Shown here: positions 15,464-25,358 of the stretch, piece by piece | Layout: every line of letters begins with the position of its first letter | Numbering within the stretch: position 1 is the stretch's first letter | DNA from: Streptomyces sindenensis | GTDB taxonomy: Bacteria > Actinomycetota > Actinomycetes > Streptomycetales > Streptomycetaceae | Assembly (NCBI RefSeq): GCF_014649035.1 | Contig: NZ_BMSG01000014.1 | Location: 110,804-174,803, forward strand | DNA length: 64,000 nucleotides | Direction: 5' to 3' | Program-made: the position numbers and the translations under genes | Notes under the pieces: model-generated | Told to the model about the DNA's origin: nothing | Databases searched by the model: none | The model's input: the letters and a program-made list of their open reading frames with translations, nothing else

Positions 15464-17692
15464 GTGCCCCGGTTCTCCGTCATCGTGCCCGCATTCCGGG
15501 TCCAGGCGTATCTGCACGCATGTCTGGATTCCGTGCTGGCCCAGTCCTTCAAGGACTACGAGGTCATCGTCGTCGACGACTGCTCCCCCGACGCCTGCGG
15601 ACCGATCGCCGACGAGTACGCCCGCCGGGACAACCGCGTCACCGCACTGCACCTGCCCCGCAACATCGGCCTCGGCCCGGCCCGCAACGCCGGGATGGGC
15701 CGGGCGGCCGGCGACTACCTGATCTTCCTCGACGGCGACGACACCCTGCTGCCGGACGCCCTCCAGACCATCGCCGACCGGATCGACACGACCGGCGAAC
15801 CCGACGTCCTGATGTACGACTACGCCCGCACGTACTGGACGGGCCGCAGCGTCCGCAACGTCCTGGCCGCCCATCTCGACGAGAGCGGCCCCGAGCGCTT
15901 CCGGCTCACCGACCGCCCCGAACTGCTGCGACTCCTCATGGTCGTCTGGAACAAGGCGTACCGCCGCGCGTTCGTCGAGGCCGAGGGGTTCGCCTTCCCG
16001 CCCGGCTACTACGAGGACACCCCCTGGACCTACCCGGTCCTGATGGCGGCCGACTCGATCGCCGTGCTGGACGCGGTCTGCGTCTCCTACCGGCAGCGGC
16101 GGCGCGGCAATATCCTCTCCACCACCAGCGAGAAGCACTTCGACGTCTTCGACCAGTACGACCGGGTCTTCGCGTTCATCGACTCCCGCCCCGAACTCGC
16201 CCTGTGGCGACCGGTGATGTTCCGTCGCATGCTGGACCACTTCTCGGCGCTGTTCGCCTCCCGGGACCGGCTGCCGCTGCACAGCCGCGCCGCGTTCTTC
16301 CGCCGGGCGACCGCCTCCTGCCGCCGCTACCGCACCCCCGGCGCCCCGGCCCCCCGCAGCGCCCTGCTGCGACACGGCCTGATGCACCTCGGCGCGCGGC
16401 GCACCTACCGGGCCCTGTCGGAGGCCCGGCGCCTCGGCGGCCGGCTGCGGAAAGGGGCGGCGGCCCTGCGCCGGGCGGGGCGGGGCGCGGCGCTGAAGGT
16501 GCACTACCGGATCCAGTTGCGGCTGCCGCTGCGCGCCCGGGACGCGGTGTTCACCGCCCGGGGCGGCGGCTACGCGGGCAGCCCGGCGGCGATCGAGGCG
16601 AAGGTCCGTGAGCTGGTCCCGGGGGTGCGGACGGCCTGGGTCTGCCGGCCCGTCGACGCCCACACCGTGCCGACCGGCACCCGGCATCTCGCGCCCGGCA
16701 CCTTCGCCCACCGGGCCGCGCTGGCCCGCTCGGCGTATCTGGTGAACGACGGGTCCTTCGACCGGGGGCTGGTCAAGCGGCGGGGCCAGATCCTGCTCCA
16801 GACGCACGAGGGCACACCGCTGCGGACCGAGGGCACCGATCTGCTGGACCGGCCCGCCGCCGCCCGGGGCACCGACTTCGACGAGCTGCTGCGCTCGGTC
16901 GACACCTGGGACTTCTCCCTCTCGGCCAACCCGCACTCCACCCTCGTACGGGAACGGGCCTATCCGTCCGCGTACACGACGCTGGAGTACGGCTCGCCGC
17001 GCAACGACGTCTACCACCGCACCGGCCCGGCCGATGTGGCCCGGCTGCGCGAGACGCTGGGCATCCCGGAGGGGGCCACGGCCCTGCTGTACGCCCCCGT
17101 GCCCCGCGACTACCGGCGGGTCCAGCGGCCCGCCCTGGACCTGGAGTGGCTGGTCCGGGTTCTGGGCCCGCAGTTCGTGGTCCTCGCCCGGGCGCCGCGC
17201 CCCGCCGGTCCGGGAGGCAGCGGCCGGGCGGCACATCCCCGGATCATCGACGTGAGCGCCCACCGGTCGGTGGAGACGCTGGCGCTCGCCTCGGACGCCC
17301 TGCTCACCGACTACGCCTCGCTGATGTTCGACTACGTCAACCTGGACCGCCCGGTGGTGCTGCACCTGGGCGACATCGAGGCGTACGAAGCGGCCCGGGG
17401 CACGTACTTCGACATCACGGCGTTCCCGCCCGGCATCGTCGCCCGGAGCCAGGACGAGCTGTTCGACATCTTCGCCACGGACCACTGGCGGGGCTCCCGC
17501 TCGGCGCAGCTGCGGGCCGCGTTCCGGGCCCGGTTCTGTCCGTACGACGACGGGTACGCCGCCGAGCGGGTGGTGCGGCGGGTCTTCCTCGGGGAGACGG
17601 ACGGACTGCCGCTACCGGTGCCGTTCTCCGCCCGCCGGACGCCCGCGGCCCTGCCGGCGCAGGACGGGGCCGGGGCGGCCGTCGGGGGCTGA
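15464..17692 (+). CDS. GT2 - TagF-like fusion protein with altered TagF active site
   Basis: A 742-residue protein. The N-terminal GT2 domain (about 1-230) is complete: VIVVDDCSPD for nucleotide binding, DGDD for the metal site and an ED pair in YYEDTPW. The C-terminal half (about 350-730) is CDP-glycerol glycerophosphotransferase-like, with the closing DALLTDYASLMFDY motif. Residues corresponding to the two TagF catalytic histidines are missing: QTHEGTPLR puts Glu449 where TagF has the HG histidine, and LARAPRP puts Pro578 where relatives have RAHY. Substrates in wall teichoic acid synthesis would be an NDP-sugar and CDP-polyol on a lipid-linked chain. The start is GTG 15464 (MPRFSVIVPA). 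It is convergent with the GT4 gene. Confidence 0.85.
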   Translation: MPRFSVIVPAFRVQAYLHACLDSVLAQSFKDYEVIVVDDCSPDACGPIADEYARRDNRVTALHLPRNIGLGPARNAGMGRAAGDYLIFLDGDDTLLPDALQTIADRIDTTGEPDVLMYDYARTYWTGRSVRNVLAAHLDESGPERFRLTDRPELLRLLMVVWNKAYRRAFVEAEGFAFPPGYYEDTPWTYPVLMAADSIAVLDAVCVSYRQRRRGNILSTTSEKHFDVFDQYDRVFAFIDSRPELALWRPVMFRRMLDHFSALFASRDRLPLHSRAAFFRRATASCRRYRTPGAPAPRSALLRHGLMHLGARRTYRALSEARRLGGRLRKGAAALRRAGRGAALKVHYRIQLRLPLRARDAVFTARGGGYAGSPAAIEAKVRELVPGVRTAWVCRPVDAHTVPTGTRHLAPGTFAHRAALARSAYLVNDGSFDRGLVKRRGQILLQTHEGTPLRTEGTDLLDRPAAARGTDFDELLRSVDTWDFSLSANPHSTLVRERAYPSAYTTLEYGSPRNDVYHRTGPADVARLRETLGIPEGATALLYAPVPRDYRRVQRPALDLEWLVRVLGPQFVVLARAPRPAGPGGSGRAAHPRIIDVSAHRSVETLALASDALLTDYASLMFDYVNLDRPVVLHLGDIEAYEAARGTYFDITAFPPGIVARSQDELFDIFATDHWRGSRSAQLRAAFRARFCPYDDGYAAERVVRRVFLGETDGLPLPVPFSARRTPAALPAQDGAGAAVGG

Positions 17693-17705
17693 CCCCGACG
17701 GCCGC
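17675..17705. terminator. Bidirectional terminator with the stop codon in its loop
   Basis: A perfect 13-bp stem (17675-17687 with 17693-17705) with loop GCTGA. The TGA of the plus-strand gene is the last three bases of the loop. It serves two convergent genes. Confidence 0.75.
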
Positions 17706-17715
17706 GCGGGCGGGA

Positions 17716-18858
17716 TCAGCGTTCCAGGAACGCGAACAGCTCCTCCCAGCGGCGCAGGGTCTCCGGTTCGGAGAACCGCTGGACGCCGGAGCGGGCCCGC
17801 GCGCCCATCGCGTCGCGCAGCCGGGGGTTGCCGGTGAGCCGCAGCAGCCGGTCGGCGAGGGCGGCGACGTCCCCGGCGGGTGCGAGGAGCCCGTCCTCAC
17901 CGTCCCGGACGATCTCGCGGACCCCGGGCGCGCAGTCGAAGGCGGCACACGGCACGCCGCTCGCCATCGCTTCCAGGAGCGCGAGCGGGAAGCCCTCGCC
18001 CCGGGAGGACTGGACGAAGACGGAGGCGTCCGCGAGGGCCCGCTCCACGTCGTCGGTACGGCCCATCCACTCCACGGAGCCGTCGAGGCCGAGGCCCGTG
18101 CACTGTGCCTTCAACGCGGCCTCGTCCTCGCCCGCCCCGTACACGCGCAGGGTCCAGTCGGGGCGGGCGGGGGCGACCAGGGCCCAGCTGTCCAGGAGCA
18201 GGTCGATGCCTTTCTGGTCACTGAGCCGGCCGATGCTGGCGACGGTCCTCGCGGTGCGCGGGGAGGGCACGTCGGGGAGCCGGGAGAGGGCGTTGGGCAG
18301 GAAGCCGACGTTGTTCATGCCGTCCCCGGCCCACCGGTCGGCGTCCTCCTCGGTGAGGACGAGCCAGTGGTCGAGGTCCTTGTAGTGGTTCTTGATCCAG
18401 CGGTAGCGGTGGCTCGCGCGGGAGTAGTCGTAGGACTCGTGGCTCATCCCGATGACCCGGAGCCCGGCGGTGTCGGCCTCCCCGACCCACTCCATCGCCC
18501 AGACCTGGGTGACGATGACGACCGCGCCGGGCCGGGCGGTGGCGAAGAGCTCCGAGAGCCTCCCCACGGCCTGCTTCTTGGCGGCGGCCCGGGCGGCCTC
18601 CTTGCGCCGGGCGGGGATGCGGAAGCGGTCGCGGACGCCGTGGGGTGTCCAGGGGGTCGGGGGGTGGGCCGGGTAGAGGGCGGTGACCGGATGTGCGGGC
18701 TGCCGGGGCAGCGTCATCTTGAGGTCGGAGGCGTGGATGCCGACGGTGTGGACCCGGTGGCCCTGGCCGGCGAAGAGGCGGGCGGTCTGGTGCATCCAGC
18801 CGGTGACGCCGCCGAGTTCGTCGGTGCTGTTGGAGACGATGAAGATGTCGCGGCTCAT
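17716..18858 (-). CDS. Glycosyltransferase family 4
   Basis: A 380-residue GT-B fold enzyme. The N-terminal domain has the GGVTGWMHQ acceptor-side loop. The C-terminal donor domain has SIGRLSDQKGIDLLL and the E-x7-E motif (RGEGFPLALLEAMASG). It transfers a sugar from a nucleotide-sugar, probably onto the wall glycopolymer made by the neighbours. The start ATG overlaps the stop of the upstream TagF-like gene (ATGA), so it is translated as the last gene of a coupled trio. Donor and linkage cannot be told. Confidence 0.9.
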   Translation of the reverse strand: MSRDIFIVSNSTDELGGVTGWMHQTARLFAGQGHRVHTVGIHASDLKMTLPRQPAHPVTALYPAHPPTPWTPHGVRDRFRIPARRKEAARAAAKKQAVGRLSELFATARPGAVVIVTQVWAMEWVGEADTAGLRVIGMSHESYDYSRASHRYRWIKNHYKDLDHWLVLTEEDADRWAGDGMNNVGFLPNALSRLPDVPSPRTARTVASIGRLSDQKGIDLLLDSWALVAPARPDWTLRVYGAGEDEAALKAQCTGLGLDGSVEWMGRTDDVERALADASVFVQSSRGEGFPLALLEAMASGVPCAAFDCAPGVREIVRDGEDGLLAPAGDVAALADRLLRLTGNPRLRDAMGARARSGVQRFSEPETLRRWEELFAFLER

Positions 18859-21719
18859 CGGCCGGCCCCCCGGTCGTGGTCGGTGGTGTCGCGGACGCCC
18901 CGGGAAGCGGCGGGCCCGAAGACGGCGGCGACGGTGGCGCGGGCCGCGTCTCCCCGGTCGTAGGCGCCGAACCGCTCGGCGAAGGCCCGGCGTTGGTCGG
19001 CGTACCGGTGGTCGGACTTCTTGAGGTCCGCGAGGGCGGCGAACAGCTCCTCCTGGGTCGCGGTCACCGGCCCCGGGGCCTGCTCCCGCAGGTCGAAGTA
19101 GCTGCCGCGCTCGGCCGCGTACGTCTCCAGGTCGGGGGCGAACAGCACGACGGGCCGGTCGAGGAGGGCGAAGTCGAACATGATGGAGGAGTAGTCGGTC
19201 ACCAGCACGTCGGTGATGGTGAGGAGTTCGCTGACGTCGTGGTGGCGGGAGACGTCGACGACGGTGCCGGGCGGGCAGACCGGCAGCCGGGCCGACTCCA
19301 GGTAGTGGGCCCGCACCAGCAGGGTGTGGGTGTCGCCGAACCGCTCGGCGAACTCCCGCACGTCCAGCAGGAGTCGGCTCTTGCGCTGCTTTCCCGGCCC
19401 GCCGCGGAAGGTCGGGGCGTACAGCACGGTCTTCTTGTGGTCGTCGAGCCCGAGCTCCCCGGCGAGGGGCGGGCGCGGCAGCCTTCCCCCGGTCTCGGCC
19501 CGGGTGCGCTCCGCGATCAGGGCGTCGTTGCGCGGGTAGCCGGTGCGCAGGAGTCTTTCCTCGGGCAGCCGGTAGGCGCGGGCGAGGGTCGTCACGTCGT
19601 GCTCGGAGCGGACGAGGAAGTGGTCGAAGCGGTCGACGGCCTGCTGGAGCCGTTCGCGCTGCGGGGCGTTCTGGAGCCGTACGCGGGTCTCGTCGAAGCC
19701 CATGCGTTTGTACGCGGAGCCGTGCCAGGTCTGGAGGTACGTGGTGCGGTCGGGCTTGCGCAGCTGCTGCGGGAAGCCCTGGTTGTCGACCCAGTACTCG
19801 GCGCGGGCCAGCGCCCACAGGTAGCGCCAGGACCAGCGGCGTACGAGGCGGGCGTCGTCCGGGAAACCGGCCGGGGACGGATCGTAGGACCAGGTGGCGT
19901 GGAGCTTCAGGCCCTGGCGGCGGATCTCCTCGTACAGGGCGCGCGGGCTGTCGCCGTAGCAGGTGCCCATGTGGCTCTCGAAGACGACGGAGCCCCGGCG
20001 CACGGGGAGGCGGGTGAACCAGGTGTTGTAGGCGGGGGCCTTGAAGCCGCGGGAGCGGTAGCGGTCCAGGCGCTTGCGCAGGGCGCGGACGAGGAGCCTG
20101 GCCTTGCGGGCGGGCCGGAAGTGCGTGGCGTAGCGGACCAGGCGGTGGGCGGTGCGGGCCGGGCGGCGGCGGGCGGCCAGCCGGAGCGCGAAGTGGTCCT
20201 TGAGCGTGATGTAGGGCTCCCAGGTGTCCCCGGCGAGCCGCCCGAGCCGGGGCCGCGCGGCGAACCGGACCGCTCCGGCCACCTGGTCCCGCGGGGCGAA
20301 CAGATCGCTGACGGACCGGACCCCGTCCGCCTCCACGATCAGCCGCGCGTCCCACGCCGTGTCGCGGACGCCGACGGGGCGCAGGCGGCGCGAGACGTCG
20401 GCCCGCGCGCGCCAGGTGATCCCGGTCCCGTCGTGCCGGACCACCTCGGCCGGGAACGCGACGGCGTGCGCCCCGCCCCGGGCCCGGAACTCCAGGGTGG
20501 CCGTGAGGGGGGCGCCGGGGCCGGGCCCGGTGTGCCCGGGCAGCACGAGACGGCCTTCGAGGAGCAGGCGGCCCCCATCGGCGGCGGCACAGCGGGTGAG
20601 CCGGTTCATCAGCCGCATCTCGCCGAACCGGCGGTACTGGTGGCCGAGTTCGGTGATGTCGGCGACGGGTTCCTCCGCTTCCCCACCCCAGGCGACCCGC
20701 CCGTCCGCACCCGTCGTCAGCGGCGCGCACACGGTGGCGGGCCGGCTCAGCGCGTAGGCAGCGGCCAGGATGCCCTCGGCGTCGCCCCGGCCCAGCAGGG
20801 TCACGGCGACCCGCTCCAGCGGCGGCAGGTCCGGCGGGACGGGTCCGGTCAGGGTGCGGGCGCAGGCGGCGGCGACCCGGTCGCGGCGGACGGCGGGCAG
20901 CGCGGGGAAGGACCGGACCAGCGGCACCAGATGGTCCCGGTGGAACGCCTTCTCCCGCTCCTCGCGCAGCTCGGGGAGCTTGTGCGCGAGGAGGGTGTTG
21001 GCGACCCGGCGGTGGGCCTCGACCAGGGCGGCGAGGTCGCGGGCCCGGTCGGGGACGGCACGGCCGGTCACGATCAGCCGGCGGACCAGGGCGATCCGGC
21101 CGACCGCCGCGGCGACGGTCGGGCCGAACAGGATCTCGCCGTGCGCCAGGTCCTCCTCGTACCGCAGCCCGTGCCGCCGGACGGCCTCGCGGCGCAGGCA
21201 GAACCCGGTCACCAAGGCGTCTCTGACGACGAGTTGGGGGGCCTCGGTGAAGCGGGTGAGGGTGCGGGAGCGGGCGAACAGCTCCCCCTGCCAGGACGGC
21301 TCCCGTTCCTTGCCGCTCTCGTCGGTGATCCGGCTCCAGCGTCCGGCGATCAGGTCGGCGCGGCTGGTCTCGCCCGCCTGCCAGAGGTTGCGGCAGGCGT
21401 GCTTCTGGAGCCGCTCGCCGCTGCCGAGGACCAGGACGTACCGGCCGGTCGCCGCGTCGAGGCCCGCGTTGCGCAGGGCCCCGGTGGTGCGGGCGGCCGG
21501 GTCGGCGTGGACCAGCCGGACCCGTTCGGGCGCGCGGGCCGCGAGGGTGCGGGCGGCGGTGCGTACGGCCGGGTCGGCGGCGGAGGCGAGGACGACGAGC
21601 GCCTCGGCGGCCCGCATCGACTGGCCGAGGACGGACTCCACGGAGGCCCGCAGGGCGCCGGCCCCGCCCGGGCCGTCGCCGTCCCCGCCGCCGGTGATCA
21701 CACAGCTGACGTCGCTCAT
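18855..21719 (-). CDS. TagF-like polyol-phosphate transferase with degenerate GT2 domain
   Basis: A 954-residue protein. The N-terminal about 230 residues have the length and helix pattern of a GT2 domain, but the VDDGSTD motif reads VLASAAD (43-49) and the DxD site reads LVLGSGE (96-102), so it is unlikely to bind a nucleotide sugar. A beta-rich middle region (about 370-560) follows. The C-terminal TagF-like domain is intact: QTWHGSAYKR with the catalytic-type His, LLVRAHYLES with the second His, and DVLVTDYSSIMFDFA. It probably adds glycerol- or ribitol-phosphate units from a CDP-polyol at the membrane surface. It is coupled by ATGA overlaps to the genes on both sides. Confidence 0.88.
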   Translation of the reverse strand: MSDVSCVITGGGDGDGPGGAGALRASVESVLGQSMRAAEALVVLASAADPAVRTAARTLAARAPERVRLVHADPAARTTGALRNAGLDAATGRYVLVLGSGERLQKHACRNLWQAGETSRADLIAGRWSRITDESGKEREPSWQGELFARSRTLTRFTEAPQLVVRDALVTGFCLRREAVRRHGLRYEEDLAHGEILFGPTVAAAVGRIALVRRLIVTGRAVPDRARDLAALVEAHRRVANTLLAHKLPELREEREKAFHRDHLVPLVRSFPALPAVRRDRVAAACARTLTGPVPPDLPPLERVAVTLLGRGDAEGILAAAYALSRPATVCAPLTTGADGRVAWGGEAEEPVADITELGHQYRRFGEMRLMNRLTRCAAADGGRLLLEGRLVLPGHTGPGPGAPLTATLEFRARGGAHAVAFPAEVVRHDGTGITWRARADVSRRLRPVGVRDTAWDARLIVEADGVRSVSDLFAPRDQVAGAVRFAARPRLGRLAGDTWEPYITLKDHFALRLAARRRPARTAHRLVRYATHFRPARKARLLVRALRKRLDRYRSRGFKAPAYNTWFTRLPVRRGSVVFESHMGTCYGDSPRALYEEIRRQGLKLHATWSYDPSPAGFPDDARLVRRWSWRYLWALARAEYWVDNQGFPQQLRKPDRTTYLQTWHGSAYKRMGFDETRVRLQNAPQRERLQQAVDRFDHFLVRSEHDVTTLARAYRLPEERLLRTGYPRNDALIAERTRAETGGRLPRPPLAGELGLDDHKKTVLYAPTFRGGPGKQRKSRLLLDVREFAERFGDTHTLLVRAHYLESARLPVCPPGTVVDVSRHHDVSELLTITDVLVTDYSSIMFDFALLDRPVVLFAPDLETYAAERGSYFDLREQAPGPVTATQEELFAALADLKKSDHRYADQRRAFAERFGAYDRGDAARATVAAVFGPAASRGVRDTTDHDRGAGR

Positions 21720-24700
21720 ACCCGCTCCCCCTCGACAGCCCGACCGCCGGTGAGCATCCGGTCCACGACCCGGGCGGCGGCGGTCCCGTCGTCGAGGTCG
21801 CAGAACGCCTCCCGGAACTGTTCGTAGGCCTCCCGGTGCCCGGCCGTGGCCGCGTCCGGGTCGCGGAGCGCGGCCACGATCCCGGCGGAGTCGGGGATCA
21901 GGGGTCCGGGGGCGCGGTGCTCGAAGTCGAAGCAGAAGCCGCGCAGGGTGTCGCGGTAGTGGGCCAGGTCGTGGGTGTGGAAGACCATGGGGCGGCCGGT
22001 CTGCGCGAAGTCGAACATGATCGAGGAGTAGTCGGTGACCAACGCGTCGCTGATCAGCAGCAGTTCGGCGGCGTCCGGGTGGCGGGAGACATCGCGGACG
22101 AAGTCGGTGTCGGGGACGCTGCCGCCGACGAGGTAGTGCCGCCGGACCAGGAGGACGTGGTCGTCGCCGAGGACGTCGCGGGCGTGTTCCAGGTCGAGGT
22201 GGAGGTCGGGGGCGTACCGCCCCGCCTTCCGCGGCTGGTCCTCGCGCCAGGTCGGGGCGTAGAGGATCACGCGCCGCCCGTCGGGGATCGCGAGCCGTTC
22301 CCGTACGGCGGCGGCGACCTTGGCCCGGTCGGAGGCGTACAGCAGGTCGTTGCGCGGGTAGCCGCATTCCAGGACCTCGCCGTCGTAGCCGAAGGCGCGG
22401 CGCAGGACGGGGGTGGAGAAGCTGTTCGGGGAGACGAGCACGCTCCACTGGGCGGACCGGCGTTCCATGGAGGCCATGTACGCGGCGTCGGCGTGCGGGG
22501 TGCCCGCGAGGTCGCGGCCGATGCGCTTGAGGGGGGTGCCGTGCCAGGTCTGGACGACGCACTGGCCCTCGGCCCGCTCGAACCATTCGGGGAGATGCGT
22601 GTTGGTGACGATCCACCGGCTGCGGGCCAGCGCCTGGTACCACTCGGCGCTGTGCAGGGCGATGGGCCTGACCCCGTCGGGCACGGCCGCCTGCTGGTCG
22701 CGGACGACCCACAGGTGCTCGATGTCCGGTTCCCTGGCGGCGAGTTCGCGGTGGACGGCGCGGGGCGAGTCGGAGAACTGCCGGCCGTCGAAGCTGGAGT
22801 AGAGGGCGGCGGGGCGCGTCGCGGCCGGGGCGACGGTACGGAGTACGGCGTAGCGCTCGCGCCGGACGCGCTGCCCGTACGGCCCCCGGTCGGCGGCCGG
22901 GAGGGCGCTGCCGGACTCCAGGACGAGCCGGTCGTGGTAGCGCCGCTGAAGGGTGAAGTCCCGTCCCTCCAACCGCTGTCGGCGAGGCAGGGTGGTGTGC
23001 AGGGAGGTGATCGTCCGGAGCGGCCGGTACGCCTCGAAGTCCCGCTCCCCCGGTGTGCGCAGGAAGAGGTACCAGCGCCCCTCGGCCAGCGGCAGCGCCC
23101 CGCCCGGCCCTTCGACGGCGGCCGGGGCGATCACGGCCCGGAAGCCGTCGCCGTCACCCCGCTCCACTCCGACGACGGCCTCCTCCTGGTGGCCGCTGTG
23201 GCGCAGGACAAATTCGTGGGCGGTCCCCGTGGGCTCGGGGAAGGCCCCTTCGAGGACCAGTGCACCCGACCTCTCCCAGACGGCGGAGGTGACGACGGGC
23301 TGGACGGTCCGGTCGGTGAGGACGAGGTCGCCCGAGGGGTTGGGGGCCGCGTACACCTCGCGGCCGCCGGGCAGCGCGTAACGCCCGTCCGGACCGTCGG
23401 GGCGGGCCGCAACGGTCAACGGCTTGCCTTCGCCGACGAGTTGCACGCCCCAGATGTCGTCCTCCCTCCGGAAGACGCTGAGCGGGATGTCCGCCGCCCG
23501 GGAGCCGAGCGAGCCGCGCAGGGCGAACTCCCGCGTTTCCTTGGTGTGCCACTCGGTGAGCCGGAGGGCGACCGGCCCGGCGTCGCCGAGGACCTTCACC
23601 TCCAGGCGCACGGCGTCCTCGGCCGCCGACTGCCCGGTCAGGACGGCGGCGACGCGTTCGGTGCGCAGCTCCAGCTTGTTGCCGGACAGGACGGGGACGA
23701 TACGGGTCCGCTCGTCGGTGTACGTCACTGCGGGCGGGGCCGGGGTGCCGACGAGCCGCATCGGGCCCCGGCGCGGCCGCCCCGCACCGACGACGACGGC
23801 CTCCGGCTTCCACGTCGTACGGTCGCCGCCCGCTTTCCCGGCGAGCGTGCGCGGATCAATGGTGGCGGTGAACCCGGCACGGTCGTAACGGTGCAGGGAG
23901 CGGCCGGACCGGGCGGTGGCCTCGTCGCCGCCGACGGGGCGCAGCCGCAACGGGATCAGCCGCTTCCCGGACCGCAGCCAGCCGAGGCGCGGGGGCCCGC
24001 CGGGGGCGTTGCGCACATAGGCGTACCCGGTCAGGCGCAGCAGCCCGTCCCGCCAGACGGCCTCGGTGAGGTGGGCGTGGACGGGCAGGTCGGCGGGGGT
24101 GAGCGCGGTGGTGGCGGGCGGCAGCGGGTCGCGGACGGCGGGGTGGTGGGCGCGGGGGCGGAGCAGTCCGCGTACGTGGAAGGTGTCCCGGTCCTTCTTC
24201 TCGTCGGCGAGGAGGGCGAGGAGTTCGGGGAGCCGGCGTTCCCGGATGAGCTGCCACTTGACCCGCAGATGCAGGGGCAGCGAGGCGAGGACGTCGGGTT
24301 CGACGGTGGAGGCGAACGCGCCGGCGTGCTCCAGGAAGGCTTCGTGGAACTCCGCGTCGCCGTCCGGCAGGGCCTCGATGAACAGCCAGAGGTCGCCGGA
24401 GAGCGCGTGGGCGTCGTAGCGGCGCTTGGCCTCGGCGGCGTCGGCCGCTCCTTCTCCGGATGACCGCCCGGCGAGGAAGCGGCTTACGGTGGTGACGGCG
24501 GTGACCCGGTCGCGGATGCCCCGGGGGACGGCCCGCCGGGTGGTGATCGAGCCGTCGCGGTCGCGCCAGTGGTAGACGGGCTCCTCGACGACGTCGACCG
24601 AGCGGGCCAGGAAGTGGGCGGGGAGGACGACCGCGATGTCCTCATACAGCACGCCCGTGGGGAAGGCGAAGGCGTGCTCGTCCCAGAAGGTGCGGCGGAA

Positions 24701-25195
24701 GACCTTGTTGCAGGCGATGCGGTCGCCGAGCAGGATCCAGTCCCGGGTGACATGGGTGGCCGGGCGGGCCTTCTCCATCGCCTTGCGGAACATCGGAGAC
24801 TGTTCGAGGTCCCCGTTGGCCCGCAGCCGCAGGACGTTGCCGGTGGCGAAGTCGGAGCCGGAGCAGTCGAGTTCGGCCAGCATCCGGGCGTACGCGCCGG
24901 GCGGGACGACGTCGTCGCTGTCGACGAACGTCAGGAACTCCGCGTCGGGGCGGGCCTCGCGGACCCCGGCGTTGCGGGCCGCGCCGAGCCCGGCGTTCTC
25001 CTGCCGGATCAGCCGGAAGCGCGGATCGCGCTCCGTGAACTCCTGCGCCAGTGCGGGGCCGTTGTCCGTGGAGCCGTCGTCGACGAGGACGACCTCCAGG
25101 TCCGGCATGGTCTGCTCGGCGAGCGAGGTCAGGCAGGCACCGAGGTACTCCTCGACGTTGTAGAGGGGGACGACGACGGTGAGACGGGGTGCCAT
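21716..25195 (-). CDS. Bifunctional GT2 - TagF-like transferase
   Basis: A 1159-residue protein with both active modules. The GT2 domain (1-230) has VVLVDDGSTDNG, NAGLGAARN and FVDSDD, with an ED pair in LYEDIAV. A central region (about 350-760) of beta-rich, immunoglobulin-like character resembles domains between the two halves of similar Streptomyces proteins. The TagF-like domain (about 790-1150) has QTWHGTPLKRIGRD, LLVRRHYLVG and DALVTDYSSIMFDFA. It likely adds both sugar and polyol phosphate to a teichoic acid-like polymer. The ATG (MAPRLTVVVPLYNVEEY) has GGAAGGA about 12 bases upstream. The next gene starts inside its stop codon. Confidence 0.92.
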   Translation of the reverse strand: MAPRLTVVVPLYNVEEYLGACLTSLAEQTMPDLEVVLVDDGSTDNGPALAQEFTERDPRFRLIRQENAGLGAARNAGVREARPDAEFLTFVDSDDVVPPGAYARMLAELDCSGSDFATGNVLRLRANGDLEQSPMFRKAMEKARPATHVTRDWILLGDRIACNKVFRRTFWDEHAFAFPTGVLYEDIAVVLPAHFLARSVDVVEEPVYHWRDRDGSITTRRAVPRGIRDRVTAVTTVSRFLAGRSSGEGAADAAEAKRRYDAHALSGDLWLFIEALPDGDAEFHEAFLEHAGAFASTVEPDVLASLPLHLRVKWQLIRERRLPELLALLADEKKDRDTFHVRGLLRPRAHHPAVRDPLPPATTALTPADLPVHAHLTEAVWRDGLLRLTGYAYVRNAPGGPPRLGWLRSGKRLIPLRLRPVGGDEATARSGRSLHRYDRAGFTATIDPRTLAGKAGGDRTTWKPEAVVVGAGRPRRGPMRLVGTPAPPAVTYTDERTRIVPVLSGNKLELRTERVAAVLTGQSAAEDAVRLEVKVLGDAGPVALRLTEWHTKETREFALRGSLGSRAADIPLSVFRREDDIWGVQLVGEGKPLTVAARPDGPDGRYALPGGREVYAAPNPSGDLVLTDRTVQPVVTSAVWERSGALVLEGAFPEPTGTAHEFVLRHSGHQEEAVVGVERGDGDGFRAVIAPAAVEGPGGALPLAEGRWYLFLRTPGERDFEAYRPLRTITSLHTTLPRRQRLEGRDFTLQRRYHDRLVLESGSALPAADRGPYGQRVRRERYAVLRTVAPAATRPAALYSSFDGRQFSDSPRAVHRELAAREPDIEHLWVVRDQQAAVPDGVRPIALHSAEWYQALARSRWIVTNTHLPEWFERAEGQCVVQTWHGTPLKRIGRDLAGTPHADAAYMASMERRSAQWSVLVSPNSFSTPVLRRAFGYDGEVLECGYPRNDLLYASDRAKVAAAVRERLAIPDGRRVILYAPTWREDQPRKAGRYAPDLHLDLEHARDVLGDDHVLLVRRHYLVGGSVPDTDFVRDVSRHPDAAELLLISDALVTDYSSIMFDFAQTGRPMVFHTHDLAHYRDTLRGFCFDFEHRAPGPLIPDSAGIVAALRDPDAATAGHREAYEQFREAFCDLDDGTAAARVVDRMLTGGRAVEGERV

Positions 25196-25358
25196 CGCGG
25201 CGCACGATCCTTCCGGGGACTGGGGCTTCGGGGGCGTGGAGGGCCCGCCGGGGGCCATGGGGTACAACCCGCGCCGTGGTCGCCGGTCACCCGAGGGGGT
25301 CCGTTCGAGTGACGGGAGGGGCGGGGTCGGGCGCCCGGGGGCGCGCCGGTGACGCGTT

